From the NCBI RefSeq assembly GCF_005405885.1, contig NZ_BJFL01000022.1, positions 35,663-99,662 of the forward strand: DNA of 64,000 bases. The letters are read 5' to 3'. Positions 24,694 through 33,336 of this stretch are shown here, one piece after another (position 1 is the stretch's first letter; every line of letters begins with the position of its first letter). A program made the translations under genes and the position numbers. The notes below the pieces were generated by a model. It saw only the letters and a program-made list of their open reading frames with translations, was not told where the DNA came from and did no database searches. Source of the DNA: Gandjariella thermophila. Lineage in GTDB: Bacteria; Actinomycetota; Actinomycetes; Mycobacteriales; Pseudonocardiaceae.

Positions 24694-25500
24694 ATGCCGT
24701 ACGAATGGATGTCGTTCACGACCGACTACGGGCTCAGCGACGGCTTCGTGGCCGCCTGCAAGGGAGTGATCGCGCGCACCGCGCCCGGTGTGCGCGTCAT
24801 CGACGTGACGCACGACGTGCCGCCGCAGGACGTGCGCCGGGGGGCCGTGCTGCTCGCGCAGGTCGTGCCGTACCTGCCGGCCGCGGTGCACGTCGCGGTG
24901 GTCGACCCCGGGGTGGGTACCGACCGCCGGGGCATCGCCCTGCTGGCCCGGGACGGAGTCCTCGTCGGCCCGGACAACGGCCTGCTCACGCCGGCCGCCG
25001 AGGTGCTCGGCGGGATCGTCGCCGCGTACGAGCTGACCGTGCCCGACTACTGGCTGGCGCACGTCTCCGCCACCTTCCACGGCCGGGACATCTTCGCCCC
25101 GGTGGCGGCGAACCTGGCCAACGGCCTGGACCCGGGCCAGCTCGGCCCCGAACTCGATCCGGCCACCCTGGTCCGCCTGCCGGAGCCGCACCGCTGGGTC
25201 GAGCAGGGCCGGCTGGAGAGCGACGTGCTGGTCGTGGACCGGTTCGGCAACGTGCAGCTCGCCGCCACCGCCGGGGACGTGCACGCGGCCGGGCTGGCGC
25301 TGGGCGCCCAGCTCACCGTGCGCGCCGGCGACGCCGTGCTGCCCGCGACGCTCGGCACCACCTTCGGCGACGTGGCACCGGCCGAGGCGGTGGTGCACGT
25401 GGACTCCTCCGACCACCTCGCCGTCGCCATCAACGGCGGTTCGGCCGCCGCGCACCTGGCGGTGGTCCCCGGCACCACGGTGGTGACGCTGGAAAGCTGA
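24694..25500 (+). CDS. SAM hydrolase / DUF62 (adenosyl-chloride-type family)
   Basis: 268 aa. Homologue of the SAM hydroxide adenosyltransferases (S-adenosylmethionine + water to adenosine + methionine), related to SalL chlorinase and fluorinase. The conserved Asp-Arg-His set of this subfamily is visible: Asp71 and Arg78 in VDPGVGTDRRG, His129 in FHGRDIF. The N-terminal TTDYGLSDGFV and the NVQL/RFGN stretch are also typical. The insertion loop of fluorinases was not seen, so hydrolysis is more likely than halogenation. ATG 24694 has no Shine-Dalgarno; GAAACT lies six bases upstream (possible leaderless start). Biological purpose in actinobacteria is unclear. Confidence 0.9.
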   Translation: MPYEWMSFTTDYGLSDGFVAACKGVIARTAPGVRVIDVTHDVPPQDVRRGAVLLAQVVPYLPAAVHVAVVDPGVGTDRRGIALLARDGVLVGPDNGLLTPAAEVLGGIVAAYELTVPDYWLAHVSATFHGRDIFAPVAANLANGLDPGQLGPELDPATLVRLPEPHRWVEQGRLESDVLVVDRFGNVQLAATAGDVHAAGLALGAQLTVRAGDAVLPATLGTTFGDVAPAEAVVHVDSSDHLAVAINGGSAAAHLAVVPGTTVVTLES

Positions 25501-25566
25501 GGCAACCGACCGTCCGGCGCAGCGACCACCGGCCGCCCGCCGCGTGCCTCCCGGCACGACCCGCCG

Positions 25567-26285
25567 TTGCCCGGCGAGCGCAACGACGACCGCGCGCGGA
25601 CCGCGGGCGGCGCTCTGGTGGCCGAGGACGCGCACGCGGCCAGCGCGCTGGTCGCCGATCGCGGCTTCGACGCGACCTCTGGGCACTGGTCGCAGAACAC
25701 CACGGTCGCCGGGCAGCCGTACTGGACCAGCGTGCAGCTCGACGAGACCGCCGCGCCGATGCTGCTCGCCGGGCTGCTCGACCGGCACGACCCGGCCACC
25801 CTGGACCACCTGGAGCGGGGCGCCGAGTTCCTGGTCAACTACACCAAGGACGGCCACGCCGCGCCGTACAGCGAGCAGGAGCGCTGGGAGAACCAGAGCG
25901 GCTACTCGCCGGCCACCATCGCCTCGGCGGTGGCCGGTCTGGTCACCCTGGCCGACCTGCTGAAGCGGGCCGGGGACGCCGCCACCGCCGACCGCTACCT
26001 CGCGGTGGCCGACCGGTGGCGCGGGCAGGTCGACGGGTGGACCGCCACGCACATCGGGCCGTACTCGCCGCTGCCGTACTACCTGCGGCTGACCAAGGAC
26101 GGCCGGCCGGACGCCGGCACCCGGTACGCGCTCGGCGACAACAATCCGGGCACGGTGGACCGACCGCCTCGGCCACCCCGCTGGCCTGGACGCACGCCCA
26201 GTTCGTCCGGCTGGCGTGGTCCATCTCGGCGGGCCACCCGGTGGAGCGGCCGGCACCGGTCGCCTGCCGCTACCTCGGCTGCTGA
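25567..26285 (+). pseudogene. Degenerate GH15 glucodextranase/glucoamylase-type gene
   Basis: Two pieces of a GH15 enzyme remain. Piece 1 (about 25620-26160): AGQPYWTSVQLDETAAPMLL, YSEQERWENQSGYSPATIA and RWRGQVDGWTATHIGPYS, typical of the catalytic domain of glucodextranases. Piece 2, in another frame (about 26165-26285): SATPLAWTHAQFVRLAWS and PAPVACRY, the normal C-terminal end. The N-terminal half of the gene, about 200-250 residues between the pieces, and reading-frame continuity are missing. An intact enzyme is 700-1000 aa. So it is a 5'-truncated gene with an internal deletion and frameshift, not functional. Confidence 0.8.
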
Positions 26286-26326
26286 CGCTGTGTGCGGTCG
26301 GCCACATCCTGGTGGCGGCTTGTGAA

Positions 26327-26338
26327 CCCGTGCACGGG
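26327..26338. promoter_or_regulatory. 12-bp palindrome upstream of AsnC regulator
   Basis: CCCGTGCACGGG is a perfect palindrome ending 18 bases before the ATG of the Lrp/AsnC-type gene. It is a plausible autoregulatory site. Confidence 0.4.
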
Positions 26339-26356
26339 CCGAGAAACATCGTTTTC

Positions 26357-26839
26357 ATGGCGAAACACGGGCCGCCCCGGGCGCGCCGGCAGGTCGTCCT
26401 GGACGACACCGCGAGGCGGATCATCGACGAACTGCGCGCCGACGGCCGCCGCCCGTACGCGGCCATCGGCAATGCCGTGGGGCTGTCCGAGGCGGCGGTG
26501 CGGCAGCGGGTGCAGCGCCTGGTCGACTCCGGGCTGCTGCGCATCGTCGCCGTGGTCGACCAGGACCGGCTGGGTCACACCCGCAGGGCGCTGGTCGGCG
26601 TGCGGGTGGAGGGCGACGTGGACGCGGTCGCCGCCGCCCTGACCGAGTTGGACGAGGTGTCCCGGGTGCTGTTCACCACCGGGTCGTTCGACGTGCTGGC
26701 CGAGGTGGCCTGCCGGGACGACGAGCACCTGCTCGACCTGCTGGGCAAGCACATCCGCCGCCTACCGGGCGTGGTGGTCACCGAGACCTTCGTGGTGCTC
26801 GGCGAGTCCGGCCCGGGGGCACGCCATGGGCCGGCCTGA
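26357..26839 (+). CDS. Lrp/AsnC-family transcriptional regulator
   Basis: 160 aa, the usual size. N-terminal HTH (LDDTARRIIDELRADGRRPYAAIGNAVGLSEAAVRQRVQ region) and C-terminal RAM/AsnC ligand domain (ALVGVRVEGD, LFTTGSFDVLAEV, LPGVVVTETFVVLGE). Binds DNA as octamers and senses amino acids in known members; the ligand here is unknown. The frame is open further upstream but that part overlaps the GH15 remnant. ATG 26357 gives the standard N-terminus. It is convergent with the SRPBCC gene. Confidence 0.92.
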   Translation: MAKHGPPRARRQVVLDDTARRIIDELRADGRRPYAAIGNAVGLSEAAVRQRVQRLVDSGLLRIVAVVDQDRLGHTRRALVGVRVEGDVDAVAAALTELDEVSRVLFTTGSFDVLAEVACRDDEHLLDLLGKHIRRLPGVVVTETFVVLGESGPGARHGPA

Positions 26840-26863
26840 CCATCGGCAGCCCGGTCCCCGCCC

Positions 26864-28033
26864 TCACCCGGCCCGCAACGCCAGCCGGCGTACCGCGGCG
26901 ACCAGCGACCGCTCCCACACCCAGTCGCCGAGCCGGCCCGTGGTCGGCCAGTACACCGCGAACATGCGGCCGGCCCGCGGCTCGACCGGTTTGGCGACCC
27001 GGGTCTCGCACACCAGGCGGCTCGCGCCGTCGCGGGGCTCGACCCGGTAGGACACCACGAACGCGGCGTGCCGGGCGTCGTGCTGCCGGACCGTCCTGGC
27101 CGAGTCGACCGGCACGAACGGCGAGCGCAGGCTCCACAGTGGACCAACGCCGGCCTGGATGATCTCGTTGGCCGACTGCTCCAGGTACACCTCGCGGACC
27201 CGGCGCATGCCCTCGAACACCGGGGTGCGGCCGAGCGCCTCCCGGCTCGGCGCGCGCAGCCGCAGCAGCGACCCGAGCAGCGGTAGGTCGGCCAGCCGGA
27301 TCTCGCGCAGCGCGGCGAACACCGTCTCCGGCGGGCGGGGGATGTCCGCGGCCACCAGCATCCGCGCGTCCCACGCCGGCATCAGCTCGTCGATGCGGGA
27401 TCCGGCGACGTCCGGGTGTTCCCTGGCCCGGCGCACGGTGGCCAGCGCCTCGGCCCGCCTGCGGATGCCGACCAGCGTACGGTGCGCCAGCGGGAACTCG
27501 GCCAGCTCGAAGAACAGCACGTCGCGGACGCCGCGCAGGGTGGGCCGGTAGCGCACCCGCAGCCGGGTGACCAGCCGGGTGTGCTCGCCGTCGATCGGCG
27601 CCAGCGACCACGACCAGGTGCAGTCCCGCCGGCTCCACAGCAGCCAGTGGTCCAGTTCGAAGGCGTGCACCCGCAGCGCGGCATGCTCGATCGTCGCCTT
27701 GGACGCCGGGACCAGTTCGCCGACCCGCACCCGGCGCAGTTCCGGGATGGGATCGGCGCCGGGCGGGACGCCGGCCAGGCCGCCGTGCTCGGCGAGCCCG
27801 CCCGGCCCCCGCCCGGACTTCACGATCCACGGGTACACCTCCTCGGGCCGCGCCCCGATGCTGACCGCGCGGGTGGCGCGGAAGTGCGGCAGCGGCACGA
27901 GATCGTCGCCCGGCATCGGCTGGCGCTGCTCGAATCCGGTCGCGCCGAAGCGCAGGTGCCGGCGGCGGTACCCGGCGAAGGCGCACGCGGCCCCCGCCGC
28001 GGCCGCGACGCCGATCGCCGTGCGGCTGGCCAT
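26864..28033 (-). CDS. Membrane-anchored protein with two SRPBCC-like halves
   Basis: 389 aa. A short N-terminal helix (AIGVAAAAGAACAFAGY) may anchor it. The first half (about 50-215) looks like a START/SRPBCC lipid-binding fold (RAVSIGARPEEVYPWIVKSGRG, WLLWSRRDCTWSWSL, RLVTRLRVRY). The second half (about 235-385) has a similar order (MLVAADIPRPPETVFAALREI to FVVSYRVEPRDGASRLVCETRV), suggesting a duplicated domain. No catalytic motif. It may bind a lipid or aromatic ligand (inference). It is divergent from the Fpg/Nei-type gene, with about 110 bp between. Confidence 0.75.
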   Translation of the reverse strand: MASRTAIGVAAAAGAACAFAGYRRRHLRFGATGFEQRQPMPGDDLVPLPHFRATRAVSIGARPEEVYPWIVKSGRGPGGLAEHGGLAGVPPGADPIPELRRVRVGELVPASKATIEHAALRVHAFELDHWLLWSRRDCTWSWSLAPIDGEHTRLVTRLRVRYRPTLRGVRDVLFFELAEFPLAHRTLVGIRRRAEALATVRRAREHPDVAGSRIDELMPAWDARMLVAADIPRPPETVFAALREIRLADLPLLGSLLRLRAPSREALGRTPVFEGMRRVREVYLEQSANEIIQAGVGPLWSLRSPFVPVDSARTVRQHDARHAAFVVSYRVEPRDGASRLVCETRVAKPVEPRAGRMFAVYWPTTGRLGDWVWERSLVAAVRRLALRAG

Positions 28034-28142
28034 GGTTTCACCCTGCCCCGGCTGGTCCCGCCCCGCGGTAGGGCCGCTGGTCCGGGGCGCCCGGGCCGGA
28101 TGGCGTGTTTGTCCCGGCGTGCCCGCGGTAACCCGGCGAGCG

Positions 28143-28922
28143 GTGCCCGAACTGCCTGACGTGGAGGGATTCCGCCGCGTGCTCGCGGAGCACGCGGTGG
28201 ACGCACGCGTGCGCGGCGTCGACGTCACCGACACCGGGGTGCTGCGCGGCACCACGCCTGCCGCGCTGGACCGTGCGCTCGCCGGCCAGCGGTTCACCGA
28301 ACCCCGGCGGCACGGCAAGTGGCTGCTCGCCGGCACCGGAGGTCCGACCGTGGTCATGCACTTCGGCATGACCGGCAGCCTGCTGTGGTGCGCCGGGGAC
28401 GAGCCGAGGCATCCACACGACCGGGTCATCTTCCGCCTCGACCGCGGTGAGCTGCGGTTTCGCGACTCCCGCAAGCTGCAGGGCATCCGCCTGGCCGAGA
28501 ACGACGACGCGGTCGACCGACTGCTCGCCGACACCGGACCGGACGCGCTGTCCATCGGTCGCGGCGAGTTCGACGCGTTGCTGACCGGTGCTCGGCGGCG
28601 GATCAAGGCGCTGCTCACCGACCAGTCCGCGCTCGCGGGGCTGGGCAACCTGCTCGCCGACGAGCTGCTCTGGCGGGTCGGCGTGCATCCCGCGCGTCCC
28701 GCGGGCGAGCTGAGCGAGGACGAGCGTGCCCGGCTCTACGACGAGATGCGCCGGGTGCTGCGGGCGGCGGTGCGCGCCGGCCGGGTGCCGCCACGCGAGG
28801 GCTGGCTGACCGGGGTGCGGGACGAGCGGGACGCACCGTGCCCCCGCTGCGGCGGTCCCCTGGAGCGCACCCGCACGGCGGGCCGGTCGACCGTGTGGTG
28901 CCCGCGCTGCCAGCCCCGCTGA
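28143..28922 (+). CDS. Fpg/Nei-family DNA glycosylase
   Basis: 259 aa. Starts MPELPDVE, so the catalytic N-terminal Pro and Glu of formamidopyrimidine-DNA glycosylases are present after Met removal. MHFGMTG, the H2TH helix region (LTDQSALAGLGNLLADELLW) and a C-terminal zinc finger (CPRCGG and CPRC) complete the family pattern. Excises oxidised bases and cleaves the abasic site. Somewhat shorter than housekeeping MutM, so probably a paralogue such as the second Fpg/Nei of actinobacteria. GTG start fixed by the catalytic Pro. Its stop is 10 bp from that of the convergent secreted protein. Confidence 0.92.
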   Translation: MPELPDVEGFRRVLAEHAVDARVRGVDVTDTGVLRGTTPAALDRALAGQRFTEPRRHGKWLLAGTGGPTVVMHFGMTGSLLWCAGDEPRHPHDRVIFRLDRGELRFRDSRKLQGIRLAENDDAVDRLLADTGPDALSIGRGEFDALLTGARRRIKALLTDQSALAGLGNLLADELLWRVGVHPARPAGELSEDERARLYDEMRRVLRAAVRAGRVPPREGWLTGVRDERDAPCPRCGGPLERTRTAGRSTVWCPRCQPR

Positions 28923-28932
28923 ACGGGAGGAC

Positions 28933-29637
28933 CTACCGGTGCGGCGGGGGATCAGCCGGTGCCGGTGACGCCGGAGTGATCGACGGTGGGAGGCTCGTCG
29001 GCGACGCCGGCACGCCGGCCGGCGGGGAGGCGGCCGTCCCGGTCGCGCCCGGCGCACCGGGACGGCCGGACTGGAGACCGGGCTTGCCGCTGCCGGTGTA
29101 GGAGAGCGGGTAGTTGGCGCCCTCGCAGTCCTTCGGGGTGTTCGGCGACATCCGCACGTTCAGCGTGGTGTCGGTCTGCCCGTGCGCCGGCACGCTGACC
29201 GGGGTCTGCAAGGGTGTCACGGTCACGGCATCGGCCGAGCACCGCGCCATCGGCTTGCCCGACCGATCGACCGGCTGGCCGACCGTGGCGGACAGCGAGG
29301 AGACCTCGATCGGCACGTCGTTCGGGTTGGTCAGGCGCACCCACTGGCGCTGCGTGCTGCCGGGCCGGAGGTTCAGCACGCGTCCCGGCGTGTCGCTCAC
29401 CGTGAAGCTGACCGCGGCGCTGGCGGTGCCGGTCCCGCCGCCGGTGGCCGCTCCGGCGGGCGCCGCGCTGGTGTCCCGGTCCGCGCTCCCCGCCCCGCCG
29501 TCGGCGCCGTTCGTGGCCCCGTTGTCGACCACGATCGGTGCCACGTCGCCCGGCGGCACCAGCAGCGAGGCGGTGAGCACGCCGCTGCATATGGCAATGG
29601 CCGCGAGGGCAAGCGTGGTTAGGCGGATCCGGGACAT
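28933..29637 (-). CDS. Secreted or anchored protein with Pro/Ala-rich ends, unknown function
   Basis: 234 aa. N-terminal hydrophobic segment (LALAAIAICSGVLTASLLVP), a Gly/Ala/Asp-rich linker, a central beta-rich domain (about 80-185: PGRVLNLRPGSTQRQWVRL, TNPNDVPIEVSSLSATVG, LNVRMSPNTPKDCEG) with two Cys, and a Pro-rich tail. The core resembles an immunoglobulin-like alternate-pole secreted domain but no family is certain. GAGGAG precedes ATG 29637. Confidence 0.75.
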   Translation of the reverse strand: MSRIRLTTLALAAIAICSGVLTASLLVPPGDVAPIVVDNGATNGADGGAGSADRDTSAAPAGAATGGGTGTASAAVSFTVSDTPGRVLNLRPGSTQRQWVRLTNPNDVPIEVSSLSATVGQPVDRSGKPMARCSADAVTVTPLQTPVSVPAHGQTDTTLNVRMSPNTPKDCEGANYPLSYTGSGKPGLQSGRPGAPGATGTAASPPAGVPASPTSLPPSITPASPAPADPPPHR

Positions 29638-30108
29638 CGAACGCTCCTCACCCCTCGCAGGAACGGCCGCGCCTGCCCGCCTTCGCGGGTCGTCTGTGGC
29701 TTCCCTCTGGTGCTTTCCACGGCTCCTCGCGGCCGTGCCGTGGGACAGTTTGTTGATGCGCCGCCGGTCACGCGCCGGGCGGGAGGCCCGAAACTCCGGG
29801 GCTACCTGCCGTTGCGCGTAGCGCCTTGGCCGTGCTACGGGCACCCGCCGAGTGCTACTCGATCAGCCGACTGGCCGAAGGACGGGCCTCGCTACTACTC
29901 ACAGTGGGCGTTCGGCTGCCGTTAACCGTCATGCTGACCGTCTTCATTCAAAGTCTGCATTCAGGGTGTCACCGAAGTCCACGGTTTCGTCGCATTGTCT
30001 CCTCGCGGTTGTCCGGCGCGTCGCCCGCCCCGCTGTCGCCCGATTCGTCGCCCCGCCGGTCGGACGGTGGACGACCCGCCATGGTTCCGCATCTCCCCGG
30101 TTCCGCGT
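29638..30108. other. Gap between secreted-protein gene and SGNH hydrolase gene
   Basis: 470 bp with no gene I can support. The part around 29870-29990 is markedly less GC-rich than its surroundings and probably holds the minus-strand promoter of the secreted protein. No clear palindrome was found. Confidence 0.55.
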
Positions 30109-31284
30109 TCAGCAGCGGTTCAGAATGTTCAGCACGGCGGCGAACTCGACGGCGTTGCCCGCGTCGGTCGGGTGAATCCGGTCCGGGTTGAGCAGGTGTG
30201 TGTCGGCATCGGCGGAGTAGTTCGGCGGGAAGAACTGCCGCAGGTCGATCCAGCCGGCGTGGTACTTCACCACCAGCCGGTGCATGGCCGCGGCGTACTC
30301 GTCCCAGGAGTGCACCGCGGTCGGCGAGTGGCGCGGATCGAACGGCCAGATCGTCTCGTAGACCAGCGTGGAGCGCGGCGAGACGGACCAGATCGCACGG
30401 GTGAGCCGGTCCAGGTCCGCCTGGTACCGGGCGGGGTCGCGGTCCATGTAGTAGTCGTTGCCGCCGATCTCGATCAGCACCAGGGACGGCTGCCGCCGGC
30501 CGATGTCCCGCACCGCTCCGGTGGTCTGCGGCCAGCGGCCACCCGGCAGGAAGTCCGACACCATCGCGCCGTCGTGCGCGTAGTTGACGATCCGGGTGTG
30601 CGGCTTGGCCCGGCGCAGCGCCGCCACCCAGGCGTTCTTCGGGTCCACCACGCCGTATCCGGTGGAACCGGAGTCGCCGATAACGGCCATCGACGACTTG
30701 TCCCGGCACCAGGTCAGCGGCGAGCGCGGGGCGGTGGACGATGCGGAGGCCGGCGAGGTCAGCGCGGTACCGCCGAGCGCGGCGACCGCCACGATCATCG
30801 GCGTGGCATTGGTCCACGCGCGGCGCGGCGGGACGAGGCGGACGCCGCCAAGGCTCGGCACCCGGCGCGGCCACCGCGGCACCCCAGACGGGGGCCAACG
30901 CCGCAGCGCTCGCCGCACCAGCGCGGCGGCATCCCGCGGTGCTGCGATGCGCCCGGCCCGCGAGGCCTCGTCCGCCAGCAGCGGCAGGTACCTGTCCGGC
31001 ATGCGCTGCAGGGCGGGCAGGTGGTGGCCGGTCAGCATACGGCCGGGCCACGACGCCGCGAGGACGCGCAGCAGATCGGCAAGGTCGCCGGCCGGGCCGC
31101 TCAGCCGTCTCACGGCAAGCCTGCTCACCCGCGGTACGAGGAAGAGGAAGTCGTTCGGCCGTCTGACGACGAAGTCGCTCGGCCGTCTCAGGCCAAAGCT
31201 ACGGAGAGTGGCGATGACAGCCGCGCATTTCCGGCGCACGGCGGACGATTCGGCACGGCCTTTCACCCGTCCGGACAGCCCCAT
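30109..31284 (-). CDS. SGNH/GDSL hydrolase with membrane anchor
   Basis: 391 aa from ATG 31284 (GGAAG upstream). The N-terminal 150 residues are basic and unrecognised; a hydrophobic segment (TPMIVAVAALGGTALTSPASA) precedes the SGNH esterase/lipase domain. Catalytic blocks: VIGDSGSTGYG (nucleophile Ser), IEIGGNDYY (block III, Asn) and DRIHPTDAG (Asp/His). Probably an extracytoplasmic esterase for a glycan, lipid or natural-product ester. The long N-terminus is unusual and the true start may be internal; a form starting at 31347 is also open. Confidence 0.8.
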   Translation of the reverse strand: MGLSGRVKGRAESSAVRRKCAAVIATLRSFGLRRPSDFVVRRPNDFLFLVPRVSRLAVRRLSGPAGDLADLLRVLAASWPGRMLTGHHLPALQRMPDRYLPLLADEASRAGRIAAPRDAAALVRRALRRWPPSGVPRWPRRVPSLGGVRLVPPRRAWTNATPMIVAVAALGGTALTSPASASSTAPRSPLTWCRDKSSMAVIGDSGSTGYGVVDPKNAWVAALRRAKPHTRIVNYAHDGAMVSDFLPGGRWPQTTGAVRDIGRRQPSLVLIEIGGNDYYMDRDPARYQADLDRLTRAIWSVSPRSTLVYETIWPFDPRHSPTAVHSWDEYAAAMHRLVVKYHAGWIDLRQFFPPNYSADADTHLLNPDRIHPTDAGNAVEFAAVLNILNRC

Positions 31285-31418
31285 GCTCGCTTCCGATCTC
31301 CCCGCGTTGCCTGATCGCCCGAACAGGTTAGAGGGTGGGCGTGGCATGCCGTGCGCGGCACGATCAATTCGTCTCGCGGCTCACGGTGCGGATGGTCGTG
31401 GCCGGTTCGAGCCGGGGC

Positions 31419-32117
31419 TCATCCCAGGTTGAAGAAGATCATCGGGTTGTCCCGGCTGGTGCGCACCGGTTCGCCGAGACCGATCTCCCGCTTCAGTTCG
31501 CCGAGCCGCCGGTAGACCTCCGGGGCCCGCGCCGCCGACGCGGTGAAGTAGGGGATGTTCTGGCGGGCCAGCCACCGCAGGACCACCGCGCCCTCGGTGA
31601 ACGGCAGCGCCCAGCGCCCGTGGAAGACGTCGTGCACGCTCACCGGAATCCCGGCCGGCATCGCCGGGAACAGGTTCTCGATGTACCAGCGGGCGAAGCG
31701 CGCGCTGTGCGCCGCGTCGATGAACAGGTAACCGGTGTCCCTCGGCACCACGTCGAGCCTGGTCCGGACGTCGCCCTGGGTGAACGTCCAGCGGTCGGCG
31801 GCGAGTTCGGCGGGCACGTTGCGCACCACGTTGTCGACGATGTCGAACGAGTACAGGTGGCCGGTCCCGTTGTCCCGCAACGCGCGCAGAATCCAGGTGG
31901 TGGACCAACCGTGGAAGGTGCCGATTTCCACCACGGTTTCCGGCCGGTGCTCGCGCAGTAGCAGGTAGGTGATCTCGGCCTCGAGGTCGTCCAGTTGCGG
32001 CGTCACCGTCTCGCTGTTCCGCCGCAGGAAGGCGCGCTGGGCGTCGCGCACCTCGGCCAGCGCGGAACCGTACTTCTGGTAGAGCTGCGAGACGTACTCG
32101 AGGTCGATCGCGGTCAT
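31419..32117 (-). CDS. Class I SAM-dependent methyltransferase
   Basis: 232 aa. Rossmann-type methyltransferase: VVEIGTFHGWSTTWIL (SAM motif I), YSFDIVD, YLFIDAAHSARFARWYIENL and ISVHDVFHG, a set similar to small-molecule/glycan O-methyltransferases of the CmcI and Methyltransf_24 type. ATG 32117 is preferred over TTG 32120; GGGAGA lies upstream. It is followed 130 bp later by the SGNH hydrolase on the same strand, possibly co-transcribed. Substrate unknown. Confidence 0.85.
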   Translation of the reverse strand: MTAIDLEYVSQLYQKYGSALAEVRDAQRAFLRRNSETVTPQLDDLEAEITYLLLREHRPETVVEIGTFHGWSTTWILRALRDNGTGHLYSFDIVDNVVRNVPAELAADRWTFTQGDVRTRLDVVPRDTGYLFIDAAHSARFARWYIENLFPAMPAGIPVSVHDVFHGRWALPFTEGAVVLRWLARQNIPYFTASAARAPEVYRRLGELKREIGLGEPVRTSRDNPMIFFNLG

Positions 32118-32391
32118 CAATTTCTCCCCTGGCGTTCCGGACCGCGCGACGCTACCACGGGCGATCAGCGCGCACGGTTGATCACGCTGCGTGCCGAATC
32201 CTCGGCGGCGGGGCCGATCGGCCGTGCCATGAGTCCGTAAGCGCGCGGGTCCAAGGGCCCACCATTGCCCGCGCGTGACGTGAATTGTCGGCCCCCGGGG
32301 CTAGCGTCGGCACCGACCAGCGCTGGACCGCCCGGCGAGCCTCGCGTCAGGCCGGCCCGGTGCCCGTCCTCGAACCAGTGTGGAGGCAGCG

Positions 32392-33171
32392 ATGGTGACT
32401 CGGGACAGCGCTTGGCCCGGCGGCGTGCCGTGCTGGGTGGATCTTGGCGTCGACGACCTCGATCGGGCCAGAGCCTTCTATGGCGAACTGCTGGGCTGGG
32501 AGGCGCCGCCCGGTTCGCCGGAGACGGGCGGATACTCGATCTGTCTCAAGAACGGCCGCGCCGTCGCCGGGATCGGCCCCAAGCAGGGTCCGCCGGACGT
32601 GCCCCCGGCGTGGACCACATACCTGTCCGTGGCCGACGCCGACGAGACGGCCCGCAAGATCAGCGCAGCCGGTGGGAAGCTGCTGGTGGAGCCCGGCGAC
32701 GTGATGGACGCCGGCCGGCTGGCCATCGCGGCCGACCCGGGCGGCGCGGTCTTCGGCATCTGGCAGTCCCGCGCGCACACCGGCATCGGGTTGGCCAACG
32801 AGCCGGGCGCGCTGTGCTGGAACGAGAACATGAGCCGGGACTACGAGGCCAACCTGGCCTTCTACCGCTCCGTGTTCGGCTACGACTACGACGACATGAG
32901 CGCGAACGGCTTCCGGTACTCGGTGTTCAAGGTGGACGGAAACCCCGCGGGCGGCATCGGGGAGCTCGGCGCGGACTTCCCGGCCGACATTCCGCCGCAC
33001 TGGATGGCGTACTTCGCGGTGGCGGACACCGACGCCGCCGTCGCCAAGGTGACCGAATTGGGCGGCGGCGTGCTGCGAACACCGTGGGACACCCCGTACG
33101 GGCGAATGGCCATCCTTGGCGACAGCCAGGGCGCGGTGTTCGCCGTGATCGCCATGCCGGCCGGCGGCTGA
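32392..33171 (+). CDS. VOC-family protein with two glyoxalase-like domains
   Basis: 259 aa. Two betaalphabeta-betabetabeta modules: CWVDLGVDDLDRARAFYGELLGW to GAVFGIWQ (about 13-125) and LCWNENMSRDYEANLAFYRSVFGY to GAVFAVI (about 137-255). Typical of actinobacterial VOC proteins often annotated as glyoxalase-like or hydroxylase. The metal ligands usual for glyoxalase I are not obvious, so the activity is open. GGAGG is placed exactly for ATG 32392. Confidence 0.9.
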   Translation: MVTRDSAWPGGVPCWVDLGVDDLDRARAFYGELLGWEAPPGSPETGGYSICLKNGRAVAGIGPKQGPPDVPPAWTTYLSVADADETARKISAAGGKLLVEPGDVMDAGRLAIAADPGGAVFGIWQSRAHTGIGLANEPGALCWNENMSRDYEANLAFYRSVFGYDYDDMSANGFRYSVFKVDGNPAGGIGELGADFPADIPPHWMAYFAVADTDAAVAKVTELGGGVLRTPWDTPYGRMAILGDSQGAVFAVIAMPAGG

Positions 33172-33256
33172 GATCCGCGCGGGCGCCACGGGGTCGGGGC
33201 GGCGCCGCGCCCGGCCCCCTGGCGCCCCGGCGAATCGGGCCGGAAAGCCGGGCCCG

Positions 33257-33306
33257 GATCGCGGACCGGATCCGGGTGCGGGTTCTTGCTGAGATCGCGG
33301 ACCGGA
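33257..33306 (+). repeat. Two 14-bp direct repeats upstream of the DinB gene
   Basis: GATCGCGGACCGGA occurs at 33257-33270 and 33293-33306, 36 bases apart centre to centre, just before the promoter of the DinB-type gene. A CCGGATCCGG palindrome overlaps the first copy. May be regulator binding sites. Confidence 0.55.
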
Positions 33307-33324
33307 ACTGACCGCGATTGTTCC

Positions 33325-33330
33325 TAGGGT
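33325..33330 (+). promoter_or_regulatory. -10 element TAGGGT for a leaderless mRNA
   Basis: TAGGGT fits the actinobacterial -10 (TANNNT) and is followed by exactly six bases and the ATG of the DinB-type gene, which has no Shine-Dalgarno. No good -35 is visible. Confidence 0.5.
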
Positions 33331-33336
33331 GCCGCC

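Noticed and set aside
23536..26544. 1,002-codon open frame on the minus strand
   Set aside because: It covers the ROK, SAM hydrolase, GH15 remnant and AsnC genes in antisense and shows no family motif.
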